Shown here one piece after another: positions 51,601 through 60,884 of a stretch of 64,000 nt of DNA. Source of the DNA: a virus; the IMG/VR virus record IMGVR_UViG_3300027733_000042, positions 1 through 64,000 of that record; one strand, written 5' to 3'. Position numbers and translations under genes: made by a program. Numbering within the stretch: position 1 is the first letter of the stretch; every line of letters starts with the position of its first letter. The notes under the pieces were generated by a model that worked only from the letters and a program-made list of their open reading frames with translations, was not told the origin of the DNA and did no database searches.

Positions 51601-51681
51601 AAAGTTGAAGTTTATTTTATCAATTGAAATTTCCTGAGCGTCTGCTGGAAATAGTTCTTTTAAATTAATTCGTATTGGCAT
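48613..51681 (-). CDS. Tail fibre with collagen-like stem, propeller and tail-collar tip
   Basis: 1022 aa. Residues about 35-68 are Gly-X-Y collagen-like (GEQGLRGFLGNQG, GPGGIQGPDGTRG). The middle (about 430-870) has beta-propeller-like repeats with TTINITDPTTPVVVN, as in LVIVD-repeat proteins. A coiled trimer segment with GGGLNVGGPVEIGDNL follows. The C-terminal part (about 925-1000) is a phage tail-collar domain: PNGWLFCDGTLHSRYTYVTLFAALG, then FRVPNLKHRIPVG. Tail-collar tips bind receptors or hold divalent metals. It is a likely second host-range determinant beside the beta-helical fibre. Confidence 0.82.
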   Translation of the reverse strand: MPIRINLKELFPADAQEISIDKINFNFNKLLELGIGEQGLRGFLGNQGSAGPGGIQGPDGTRGNIWFVGPGDPTIVDDPAIPDDLLPGDFYLDSSNFAVWQWDGTSWNFLFDLTAIINNYLAGSPSPFTRGLGIGSPNDDRFILFNRRSDNITDVTLGGVGGNNANNDILFLNNFDEDTMAALIPPGFIYGPAETPVMPQIGTETLYNSLLSIYVDHRFGSIGRYHVELGELYQDDTLPDPNPILTNVYENYKMRYLRVIPPGGVYSDHYNVAQFSMDIPETGVLFTRNFNGVFEFITPKANIIDSVNESAHVYIGSKYGLNEITGNTGNLADGILFYLSDGGINGANIGIAKDYLIANLPAETGYITNHPAKDYFMMTAASDLNGIYLNDDVLQNGGNIIQVATTEPRAVDVEVSANVSPSSFLGHMGIARDGNTIYTVSGDPNPTTLVEKYGYFDRFTIENPNNPISEWSAKFDGTTTNVIAHLPGCFVSTDSYNSSDSLVGPGAADIAIAGKYMYVVNNQHNDRTPNHTASPAHLFYRTYFQICELDSVRNTAPRRISRLGYGAPGGDSPELNSAYRVLIAGNHAVVATNGLYTLLGVFNTESLGGVTTINITDPTTPVVVNSAVPAMFESTVSAPFRYRENAILDMDIVDDKVITLTWQHSGGNHEISTDYQVRIDVFNLNNKTGNISWDGLGSLHVAYETAIPIDSFPSVNKRGAIVANKKYIYAGYGNKITIFDLMLPSAAGDLSDDADPCRHIYDKITELTLTIPSGTCEIYDMKQLGNSLYVLAVNSDKSTSYAFKVDVSGGVDTTNSTWSVTSPPTQVYCKDLNFLASRFLVVGKHIYVGIHSSSDDTTNVESLIAIDFDGIYTGGAHIESLRADQLDVTQNANIGGGLNVGGPVEIGDNLLVNGVIAGLGAVPIGVTVPFAGTTAPNGWLFCDGTLHSRYTYVTLFAALGTVYGSTSGTNFRVPNLKHRIPVGYDSATYPFDTVGDILSSTGIGTDPSPEFIVMNYIIYAGA

Positions 51682-51683
51682 CT

Positions 51684-54600
51684 TTAGATGAATTTAATTT
51701 TTATCTTCGGACTGATATCTTGTCCAGCTGCCGTTGATTTTGGTATGCTGAAGCTTAATATTAATCTGTCTGTTTTATTTATTTGCACATTTTTGAATTC
51801 TGCGTAACCTAAAGCTTTGCGCTGAATATCATCTAAGAATACAAACGAGATCGGATTTGAATTTTGTACTGTCTTTGTTGAAAAAAGGCTAGCATTTCTT
51901 TTACTAAAGAATTCAATAGTGTCTGTATTGTATAGTTTGAGAATATTTAATTTTATGTAATCCTTAACATATTCTTGAATTGTGACGTAGTTTCCAATAA
52001 ACTCATTTGAATTTACTAGATAATCATTGAATTTTTGTTCGATTCCATCAGCAATAAGGTAATTAGTGATTGCATTGTTTAAATTAATAAATCCATCAAG
52101 ACTAGAGGTTCCCTCTTTTGCAACAATTTCAATTTGAGTAAGGTCAACATCTGATAATTTTTGGCTATCTGTTAGCATTACTATATTAAACTGGGTAAGG
52201 TATAGTGTTTCAGGAACAGTTAATATTTTACCTAAGAAATTTTCATCTTCTTCTACTCGAACTGCACCAGATGCTGCAGAATATTCAGTTTTACTAGAAT
52301 ATCTGTGGTGAAAGCCCCAATCCCAATTACTATTTAGTAGGAAATGCGGAGCTTGACCGATTGCGACTTCACCAATTTTTGGATAAATTGGAAGATGTGC
52401 AGGATCAGATTCAAGATCGAGTATCTTGGTGTTAGCTACCTTAATATGATTAAAATTAGCCAGAGTCAATAAGTTATCGATTTGTGTATTCAATCGAGTA
52501 TTACTTAATGGTAAATCGTTTATCTTATTTTTAAAAAATTTGAAATTTGATTTGCAATATAATACATCGTGTGTAATAGGTTCATATCCACCAGGATAAC
52601 GATTTAGCTCAACAATATTGTTTAATTTAGCCTGTTCATATTGATATCCAATTTCATTATTAAATGAGAATTGAGTTGGAACATCAATATCTGAGTTAAT
52701 AATAATTTGACTTGTATTTTCAACATTTGCAACATCTGGAATCTCTAAATAGAATTTAGGGTCAGGTGATAACTGACTCACTCCATTTATATCTAGAGAG
52801 TATGATTCAAATTCAATAATTGGATCAAGAGTATTTAGGTATTGTTTAAATTTAGAAAAAGACAGTTTTTGTAATAACTTTTCAAAATAGTTCTTACCTC
52901 CGCCAATCACAAAGAATGTGAAGTAATTTCGGACAACTACTGTGAATCCAGAAGGCAGCGGTAGATTTTGGAAAATTGAAGTAAATGGCGGAAGACTAAT
53001 TGGAGTTACTAAACTTAAATCTGCACCACCTAGAATATCATCAAGACTAAAATTAAGACGATCATCTATTGCACTATCAATTGGATTTGAGTTTTGTGGA
53101 GCAAATGCTGAATTCGTTTGGTCAATAATATAAAATATTCCAGATGCAGAGTTGCGCATTGCAACTAGACCTAGGTTACTAATTGGTGTAAATTCATCGG
53201 CTAGTGATGCTGGATAATTTGAAATACTTGGTATTTGGGTTGATTTAATTGTTCCTGAGACTGGCGGACCTGCGACAAAATTAACACCATTTGTGCCAGC
53301 AACTGAAATTGCAAGCTGTGATGATAATTTTATATTTGAGAAGTTATCAAGTCTAGAGTTATATTTTTTATTCTTTAGAGAATAAAGTAGAGTATGATTT
53401 AGGTTTGACACATCAACTCCATCTACTTGTTCAAATTGAATTCGATAATCTCCATATATTGTCTCAAATGGAAGATCTCCACCAATTAGTGGTCCAGCAT
53501 AAAATGTTTCATTAGGTGGAACAACTGATGGTTTTGCACTTGAGAGGCCAACTGGTGAACCCATAATTATGAATTGCTTCCAAAATGAATTAATTTGATC
53601 AATTGAACCAATTGCAAGTTCAATAACTAGTGTTATAAATTTATAGTCGGTGTGCTCAATAAATCTAAATCGGATTGGCGGCTGATCGCGATTGAAGAAA
53701 TCTTCCTTCACCGGTTTTAAGACGCAGCTAAATTTATAGCCATCGAATCTAGAAGTAGAGTCAGTTGCCACAGGTTTACCGTCTGCTCCAAATACAGTTG
53801 AATTATGAACATCATTAAATATTAACTTAAATCCTTTGAAAAAAGCCTCATATTGTCCTGCAATATTCTTAAATACTTCTGAATATCTGAATTGAGTTGG
53901 TGCAACGTCTAAGTCCTCTCCATTTATGTCAGTTCCAAATTTTGGAGTATACGTAAAATATTCAATAAAATAATTTGGGTCACTTAGTAATTTTGTAATA
54001 TCGAGTGGCTTGTCAAAATAGTAATTATTTTGCTTAGCTGTCGCTAACGTATCTAGATAATTGAATCGACTCTCAATATAGAACCACTCATGGGTAAAAT
54101 TATTTGGGTTTTGTGAACGATCAGTATGATCTGGTGAAAAATTATTTCTACCAAATACAATTTCTGTATTTAATCGATATGGATTATCTCTAGAATCGAG
54201 TCCATTTTTTATTCCCCATTTTGTGATATATGGAATAATTTTTGAACGCAATGCAAAATCAATACTTTCATTTTCTTTATAGAAGTCATATTCTGTTTGG
54301 GTTAACCCATTTACATATTTTGTCTTTATTGCATATTCGTCAGATGAGTCAGCTGCAATAACTTTAGTTGGATCTTTAAGAATTGAGAAACCGGAAAAAT
54401 TACGTAATTCCAAATTCTCATCTTTGATTGGACACATAAGTACATCACCAGGTGTAAATTTTGTTGTTTGTGATATGATTGGGGAGCCGATATAATTTGA
54501 ATAATAACATGGCTGAGTCACTGTAAATTCTATGATAGGATTAATAGTGGTTCCAGGCAAAGCGACTTGATAGATATTCCAAGAAGATAAAGGAGTCAAT

Positions 54601-57290
54601 ATATTCCAGACCACACTAAGTACGATTAGTGATAGATTGCCAGTTAATGAGTCATACCCTACCGGTGTGTCAACTTGTGCAATAAAATAATTGTCAGCAT
54701 CGTATTCTATTTTAACCTGCTGTAAATGATTTTGAGAACCATCGTCAAATCCATATGTTACAAGTGTTCCAACATTAAGAGTAATAGAACCACTTAAACT
54801 AGATAATAGTATACTCGTTGTTGAGGTAGCTTGAGTTGCAGGATCTTCAATTTTTGCAGTTCCATTATTAATTACAGAGTATCGAGTATATTTTATGTCT
54901 GCCAGATCTCTCTTTGGTGTTAATAAAGCAAGTCCTTCAGGTATGTAATAATATTGATAAAAATCTATTTCTGGAAAATTTAAGTAATCGCTGCTATAAA
55001 AATCAAAGCTAATATCTTTGATTGGAAATAGTGAAAGTAATCCAAATGCAGGTCTAAATTTCTTGCGCATGATAAAATCAGTGTATGCAATTGCTGGAGA
55101 CTCTGCGTCTTCTAAAACAACTGCACATTTATTGAAATATGCAGAAATTGCGGACTTTATTGTAGACTCAGTAACTGAATTTTCTTCAGTCACTAGATCA
55201 ATATAACTGGAAGTTTTTTTAATCTTTGACCAGCCGGAAGTTGTTTTAATTAGGATATTATTAATTTCCTGATTAATCTTAGCCATGTGTTCACGGTCGA
55301 CAATTAGACGATTACCAGTAACTATAGATCCGCCTTTAAATTGGAACATTGTCCCAACGAGTGACGTCCCGCCAGTTTCATCTAGATCAATAACTGTGTA
55401 CTGTGCAGTAGGTGATGTAAAAGATAATTGGTGAATTGCATCAAACTCTCCAGCAACATTACACTTGATAAAAACGTATGAATCAAACGCATATGCAGTG
55501 AATGTACGATTTCGTGTGCTATTAATTACATCAGCAAGCGCTTTTGCAATTTCATGTTTTAGACCAATCGCGTTAAAATAGAATACATCATGTCCAACAA
55601 CATTATCATAATCAATATATGAATAAAAATCTCCAGGATTAGGCGTTAGTGTATATCCAATTGCTGCTGTATAATAATCATATTTTCCATTAAGGTCAAC
55701 ATTTGTTCCATTTGGATGGTATAATCGAATTTCATCGAGGTGACCAAGATTTGAGTTAATTGTAATAACTGAATGCGAGAACCCAGCAGATTGACTACTA
55801 AACCCAGTGTCTTGTAGAAATAGGTCATGAGATGGGCCAAATAACCTAGCTAAATCAAATTTTGCATCACTTAACGTCAATATACCAGTTCCAATATCTT
55901 TTGCGACAAATCCAAAAACTAGCGGAGTCGCTGTTGTGTTTAGATATGTGAATTGGATATCTGATATCCTAGTGACAAAGTAGCTTCCGGTTAACTCAGT
56001 TAATGTATCTGTAATTTGAACAAGGTCATCTGTATTAAAGCCATGTGGAATATTTGATATTGCAGTTACTGTTGTTCCATCGCAAGTTAATTCAATAAAT
56101 ACTTTTTCTGAATAATTAACAGTATATGGCTGTTCTAGCTTAGGTAAATGTAATTTACCATAGCAATCAGTCACATAATTAAAATACAGAGACTCTGAAT
56201 CTGAAAAAATATCTTCAAACTCAGCCATATTAAAATCAATATTTGTATATGGAACAACTACACCAGTTGAATTTGATTGAACTAGAGTAGTATCATCTGA
56301 TTCTAAATACAGTTTTTTAGTATGCGGAGTATTTGGCCAAGTTCTACGCTCTGCGTAAAGTCTTTCCAGGTCGATATCTAATTTTGATAATTCTAGCGTA
56401 TCCACATATAATCCTAAATAACGATTAAATTCATAATTCTCAGAAGTATCATCGGTAAATATGAAATCAAGATTTAGAATATTTGGGAAAATGACGCCGT
56501 TTCGCTCAAATCCACCAGTAATATTTCCTTCAAAGAATTTTAGAGGAGTTGACTGTTTGTATTGATCGTATAATAATTCGCCTTTACTTCCAAGAATACC
56601 GGAATCAACTATGATTCCATTCCAAGTAGTAAAATCGTCTTCGTTGAATGATACACTTAGTGGGCTTACTGGAAAATTATTACTATTAATATATGAACGA
56701 ATGTATTTACCTGGTTTTGAGGTTTCACTTAGATCAAAGGTTTTAATAATTGTCGCATTCTTAAACAGGTCAATAATAAACTCTGATTTTGATTGACCTG
56801 TTTCAAAATTTTGTTTTGAAAGATCAATCTTTGAATTTAAAGGATCCTTAATTTTTAAGATTACAAAATAATTAGGTATCTCCTTTTTAAGATATAGGGG
56901 AGCAAAATATGAAAGTCGCTCGTCATACTTATTAGATGGAAAATATTTGATTCCACTAAAATAATTAGAAAAATCGTACTGATCTTTAAAATCCTTTGAT
57001 GTTTTAGTAGTGTCGACCTTTTCTGTTAAACCGAAAATAATCTCGTTTGGAGTTTCACCATTTTTAAAGAATTTATGCATATTTCCAGCTAGAGACTGTG
57101 TAGTATCTATTGGAAACCGTGAATAGTCATCTTTTGCAAGTTCAAGATTCGCCTTAATTGAATCTAACCACATATCGCCGGCTTCATTAATTGTTATCTT
57201 AACATTGCCCGTTAATTTTGGATTAGTTCTAACCAGTTGAAAACTCGAATCTGCACTAAGCGGTTTAGTGTATAATAAGTCTTTTGCCAT
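51684..57290 (-). CDS. Giant tail/virion protein, 1868 aa, unknown
   Basis: 1868 aa, the largest protein of the window. It is beta-rich throughout, has no membrane span and no enzyme motif I can recognise. Segments such as GTSLVGTMFQFKGGSIVTGNRL and several Tyr/Asn-rich strand arrays suggest many repeated small beta domains. It sits 2 nt from the collagen-like fibre gene and 4 nt from the 1193-aa gene, so all three are made together. Most likely a tail-fibre or baseplate-attached structural protein; identity uncertain. Confidence 0.65.
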   Translation of the reverse strand: MAKDLLYTKPLSADSSFQLVRTNPKLTGNVKITINEAGDMWLDSIKANLELAKDDYSRFPIDTTQSLAGNMHKFFKNGETPNEIIFGLTEKVDTTKTSKDFKDQYDFSNYFSGIKYFPSNKYDERLSYFAPLYLKKEIPNYFVILKIKDPLNSKIDLSKQNFETGQSKSEFIIDLFKNATIIKTFDLSETSKPGKYIRSYINSNNFPVSPLSVSFNEDDFTTWNGIIVDSGILGSKGELLYDQYKQSTPLKFFEGNITGGFERNGVIFPNILNLDFIFTDDTSENYEFNRYLGLYVDTLELSKLDIDLERLYAERRTWPNTPHTKKLYLESDDTTLVQSNSTGVVVPYTNIDFNMAEFEDIFSDSESLYFNYVTDCYGKLHLPKLEQPYTVNYSEKVFIELTCDGTTVTAISNIPHGFNTDDLVQITDTLTELTGSYFVTRISDIQFTYLNTTATPLVFGFVAKDIGTGILTLSDAKFDLARLFGPSHDLFLQDTGFSSQSAGFSHSVITINSNLGHLDEIRLYHPNGTNVDLNGKYDYYTAAIGYTLTPNPGDFYSYIDYDNVVGHDVFYFNAIGLKHEIAKALADVINSTRNRTFTAYAFDSYVFIKCNVAGEFDAIHQLSFTSPTAQYTVIDLDETGGTSLVGTMFQFKGGSIVTGNRLIVDREHMAKINQEINNILIKTTSGWSKIKKTSSYIDLVTEENSVTESTIKSAISAYFNKCAVVLEDAESPAIAYTDFIMRKKFRPAFGLLSLFPIKDISFDFYSSDYLNFPEIDFYQYYYIPEGLALLTPKRDLADIKYTRYSVINNGTAKIEDPATQATSTTSILLSSLSGSITLNVGTLVTYGFDDGSQNHLQQVKIEYDADNYFIAQVDTPVGYDSLTGNLSLIVLSVVWNILTPLSSWNIYQVALPGTTINPIIEFTVTQPCYYSNYIGSPIISQTTKFTPGDVLMCPIKDENLELRNFSGFSILKDPTKVIAADSSDEYAIKTKYVNGLTQTEYDFYKENESIDFALRSKIIPYITKWGIKNGLDSRDNPYRLNTEIVFGRNNFSPDHTDRSQNPNNFTHEWFYIESRFNYLDTLATAKQNNYYFDKPLDITKLLSDPNYFIEYFTYTPKFGTDINGEDLDVAPTQFRYSEVFKNIAGQYEAFFKGFKLIFNDVHNSTVFGADGKPVATDSTSRFDGYKFSCVLKPVKEDFFNRDQPPIRFRFIEHTDYKFITLVIELAIGSIDQINSFWKQFIIMGSPVGLSSAKPSVVPPNETFYAGPLIGGDLPFETIYGDYRIQFEQVDGVDVSNLNHTLLYSLKNKKYNSRLDNFSNIKLSSQLAISVAGTNGVNFVAGPPVSGTIKSTQIPSISNYPASLADEFTPISNLGLVAMRNSASGIFYIIDQTNSAFAPQNSNPIDSAIDDRLNFSLDDILGGADLSLVTPISLPPFTSIFQNLPLPSGFTVVVRNYFTFFVIGGGKNYFEKLLQKLSFSKFKQYLNTLDPIIEFESYSLDINGVSQLSPDPKFYLEIPDVANVENTSQIIINSDIDVPTQFSFNNEIGYQYEQAKLNNIVELNRYPGGYEPITHDVLYCKSNFKFFKNKINDLPLSNTRLNTQIDNLLTLANFNHIKVANTKILDLESDPAHLPIYPKIGEVAIGQAPHFLLNSNWDWGFHHRYSSKTEYSAASGAVRVEEDENFLGKILTVPETLYLTQFNIVMLTDSQKLSDVDLTQIEIVAKEGTSSLDGFINLNNAITNYLIADGIEQKFNDYLVNSNEFIGNYVTIQEYVKDYIKLNILKLYNTDTIEFFSKRNASLFSTKTVQNSNPISFVFLDDIQRKALGYAEFKNVQINKTDRLILSFSIPKSTAAGQDISPKIKIKFI

Positions 57291-57294
57291 CTAT

Positions 57295-60200
57295 TTAGAA
57301 TGTGCTAATTTTTCCTTTTCCTTGAACTAGCGGAGCATCTAATGATGTTTCTTTAGTGTATTGTGCGCTTACTTCAAGGTCAAATGAAAAAGGAACGTCG
57401 TTTTTAATATTAATATCGAGTCCAATCTTCTTCTGATATTTTATATTGTTTAATGTGCCCGCGGTTCTATAACCACCAACATATCCTAGTCTATCAGAAC
57501 ATCTGAATTGAAATAGAACTGGAATATTGAATGCATTTTCAGAGCCAACTTTTACTTGACTCACAGATCTTGCTGGGAAATTTCCTTGTACTGATACGGA
57601 TTCGTAATCTTGTGGGAATAAGTATAAGTATGCACCACAGGTATATTTACCAATTAGATATTCATCATTTGGAGTAAATCCTAATTTGACAGGATATTGA
57701 TTATCCTCCAGGGTAGTATTATCAGTAGGAGGTGCTGGAGCAATTCGAGTTGCTTGTTTATAATATTTTATGCCAAACGCATTAATATCTTCCTGTACAG
57801 ATGTTTCAAAATGTATTGCATGGGCAAATGGTAGGGTTTGTTGTGGAGCAGTTGTATCAACTGCTGTTGGTATAGCTGACGCAAACACAGGTCTAAAAAC
57901 AGACGACATAAGACCAGGACCAGGATATGCAAAACTTGCACCTAATGATTTAAGATATGGATGATCTTTGCTGATACAAAACTCCGTTAGAAATCCTCCG
58001 CCAACACCGCTTGTGCTAGTGTCAGTTGTTCCATTCCAAACTTTGCTATTTGCCGTTGCAGTAAATGTAACATTTTGTGGATCAAACGGTAAATAATGTG
58101 CCCAGTTTACTGGAACATGTGGTGTTGTCCCAATTGTTATACCGACACGATAATCATACGTTGCAGAATACTGAGATATTAGATCTACTGCTGGTTTGCT
58201 TGGTGAATATACTTCTTCAGAAAGTCCATAATTTCGGATACGACTTGTTAACCATTGACTCTTAACTTGTGTTGATTGCTGACTTGCAATTTGTTTAACA
58301 TTACCAATAATTGGAGTTACATTTTTGTTTACTCCGACTGGAACTAAGTCATATCTACGATTTAAGTGATAGTCACTATCTGGATTGGCAACTGGATCAG
58401 ATGATGTTGCAGTTTCATCAATTCCACCAAATAAGAATGACATTAATTCTAAGGTCGTCGCTGATGTATTTTGAATTGAAATAACGTATTGTTTTGTAAT
58501 AATACGACCTTCATTATAAACAGTTGTTCCACCAGTTGTGTCTTTAATAAGATCACGGTAATATCCAGCAAAAAGATTAATTGTATCTCCATTTGAAACA
58601 TCTGTTGTGTTTCCATTAGGATCAATAATACTTACTTTAATTACACCAGAATCTAGTGCAATTGATTGTTGTACGCTATCTAATGTCGTTTTGATCGATT
58701 TTAACTGGTCATAAAGATTAATTACGGCACCTTGAGTTGTATAGAATCCGCTGGCGATGTCCTCTGCTAGGTGGGCAAAGAATTTCTCACCAGTTGTAAA
58801 TTGATTTGCAAGGTGAGTATCAAGTCCTCGAGCAATGAGACCTTTTTCAAAGTCGATTTTCGTCTTATCAGCAAATGCTTTTTGAGTAAGAACCGAAGAT
58901 TCTTCTTCAGAAGAAACACTTTCTGGAAAAGGTATTTGTACTGCGTTTGACCAATCAGACTCGGCAGCATTATCTGGCCATCCAGCTTCAGAAAGAGATT
59001 TAACTTGTATTTCTACAATTTCTCCCTTACGAATTGTAATATCTAATTGATTTGAGTTTACAACGTCTGAATCAGAAACGTTTTCAACGTCCCAAGTATA
59101 TAAACCAGTCGTTGTATCTAAACTCTTGGTTCTAGGCTTAGATAATTTTTCTGTCCATGGAGAAAATGATGCAGAACGTTTAGTTCCATCAGTTTCAACA
59201 AACGTATGTTGCTGAGCGGTTGGCTGATTTCCAGCTTGACTTAAATAACGATATCGATATTTAAACTGTACAACCGTTTGGTCACCATATGTTGACTTAA
59301 CTGGGTCAGGAATCTGCCAGAATCCACGAACACTGTACTTTTTAGGAACAATGAATTGTGGAGTAGTTGAGATTTGAAGAGTAAGGTTAGTAACAACAGT
59401 TGATAAACTAACTGTTTTTTCATCTCTAGTCTTCTGAACCTCAGTTAATTGTTTTTTAAGACGTTTTGCTTCTTGATCAGTTTTTGCAGTCGTTGTGATA
59501 TTTGCTTTAATATCATCGATCTTCTTGTTTAATTCCTGAATCTCTTTCTCAGTCGTAGCTTTTTCTTTAATTGTATTTTGAACCTGAGTTACGTTTTTAT
59601 CGTCTTGAATATGTTGATCTGTCTGAACAACTGTGAAGTTTGCAGCAGATAATGTTGGAGCAGTCGGTTTATTTGCAACAATCGCAGGTAACTTACGCTC
59701 TTTTGCCATATTAAGGAGAATTAATCCAAAATCGGCAACGAAATTTGTATAGTAATTGGCTAAGGTTGCTGTTGTATTATCTGGTAATGGGATAGTTAAG
59801 TCATTTGTATAAACGGCTACTCCATTCGAATAATCATCAACTGTTAAATTTTTAGCCTTGCTAATTGGGCGAATGAATACTACTTGACGTTCATTAAATC
59901 CTACATTAACTTGTAATTCAGGAGCACGATACGGTGCTGGTTTTATTCTAAGAATACTTGCACCAATTGTAATTGGGTCAATTCCAAAGATTCTTTCAAG
60001 AACGACTTCAGTGTCTGTTTTATTAACAGTTATTACTTTATATTCTGAATCATTATTCGTGATTAAGATATCTCCTTCGGATAAGAGTTTACTGTTTTTA
60101 ACTCCAGAAAGAACATCAGTATAATTTAAAGTATTGATTTTATAACGACGACGAACTACTGTAACCGTTTGATCAGTTAGTGCCTGATCTACCGTTTCTT

Positions 60201-60876
60201 CAAGAACACGCAGTACATCAAATGATCCTTTGAATCGATTTATGGCAATTTGAACATCAACTACATTATCATCTTCAAAATAATCAATTGAGTTTGTGTC
60301 TAAATCTGTTTTTAAAGCATCGTAATTAATATTGTTTTTGCCTTTATAATTCGTATCAAAGAAAGCAGCAATATCATCGTTATTTACTGCATTAACAATA
60401 AGCCTCTTTACAACGAAACTGTCAATATCATCAGTTAAAATGTCTGAAATATTTAAGTTTACATAAAGTAATGGATTTAGGAATGATTCAAAGAACCAGT
60501 TATTCTTAACTCCAAATTCAGTAGGTAGAGCAAGTGCTAAATTTTGAACACTTTCTAATTCTTGTAAAAGTTGAGAAGTTTTCTTTAATTCAAATTTTCG
60601 AACTTCACCATTTGCTGATTTGATTCCAATAACATCACTATTTGTTGAAAGAAGAGTCTCAAAGCGAGTATCAATATCTTCAATTTTTCCTTTTAAATAA
60701 CCGAATGATGGGACGTTAATTGAGTATGTTGAACCATCGTTTTTAGTTTGGTTAACATTTACGTTTTCTGATTTCGATTCAAGAATATTCTGTAAACTGT
60801 ACAGAAAGCTATTCATGTTGTCGATATCAACAACGAGTCTTTTTAAAACATCGGATAGTGTATGTTTGACTTCCAT
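57295..60876 (-). CDS. Large structural protein with central coiled coil, 1193 aa
   Basis: 1193 aa. A helical N-terminal 90 residues is followed by beta-rich sequence, a coiled coil at about 415-500 (TTEKEIQELNKKIDDIKANI, EAKRLKKQLTEVQK) and a fibronectin-like beta region (YRYRYLSQAGNQP, VEIQVKSLSEAGWPDN). This trimer-like arrangement fits a tail or baseplate attachment protein. No known family matched by eye. Confidence 0.65.
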   Translation of the reverse strand: MEVKHTLSDVLKRLVVDIDNMNSFLYSLQNILESKSENVNVNQTKNDGSTYSINVPSFGYLKGKIEDIDTRFETLLSTNSDVIGIKSANGEVRKFELKKTSQLLQELESVQNLALALPTEFGVKNNWFFESFLNPLLYVNLNISDILTDDIDSFVVKRLIVNAVNNDDIAAFFDTNYKGKNNINYDALKTDLDTNSIDYFEDDNVVDVQIAINRFKGSFDVLRVLEETVDQALTDQTVTVVRRRYKINTLNYTDVLSGVKNSKLLSEGDILITNNDSEYKVITVNKTDTEVVLERIFGIDPITIGASILRIKPAPYRAPELQVNVGFNERQVVFIRPISKAKNLTVDDYSNGVAVYTNDLTIPLPDNTTATLANYYTNFVADFGLILLNMAKERKLPAIVANKPTAPTLSAANFTVVQTDQHIQDDKNVTQVQNTIKEKATTEKEIQELNKKIDDIKANITTTAKTDQEAKRLKKQLTEVQKTRDEKTVSLSTVVTNLTLQISTTPQFIVPKKYSVRGFWQIPDPVKSTYGDQTVVQFKYRYRYLSQAGNQPTAQQHTFVETDGTKRSASFSPWTEKLSKPRTKSLDTTTGLYTWDVENVSDSDVVNSNQLDITIRKGEIVEIQVKSLSEAGWPDNAAESDWSNAVQIPFPESVSSEEESSVLTQKAFADKTKIDFEKGLIARGLDTHLANQFTTGEKFFAHLAEDIASGFYTTQGAVINLYDQLKSIKTTLDSVQQSIALDSGVIKVSIIDPNGNTTDVSNGDTINLFAGYYRDLIKDTTGGTTVYNEGRIITKQYVISIQNTSATTLELMSFLFGGIDETATSSDPVANPDSDYHLNRRYDLVPVGVNKNVTPIIGNVKQIASQQSTQVKSQWLTSRIRNYGLSEEVYSPSKPAVDLISQYSATYDYRVGITIGTTPHVPVNWAHYLPFDPQNVTFTATANSKVWNGTTDTSTSGVGGGFLTEFCISKDHPYLKSLGASFAYPGPGLMSSVFRPVFASAIPTAVDTTAPQQTLPFAHAIHFETSVQEDINAFGIKYYKQATRIAPAPPTDNTTLEDNQYPVKLGFTPNDEYLIGKYTCGAYLYLFPQDYESVSVQGNFPARSVSQVKVGSENAFNIPVLFQFRCSDRLGYVGGYRTAGTLNNIKYQKKIGLDINIKNDVPFSFDLEVSAQYTKETSLDAPLVQGKGKISTF

Positions 60877-60884
60877 TTAGTGTA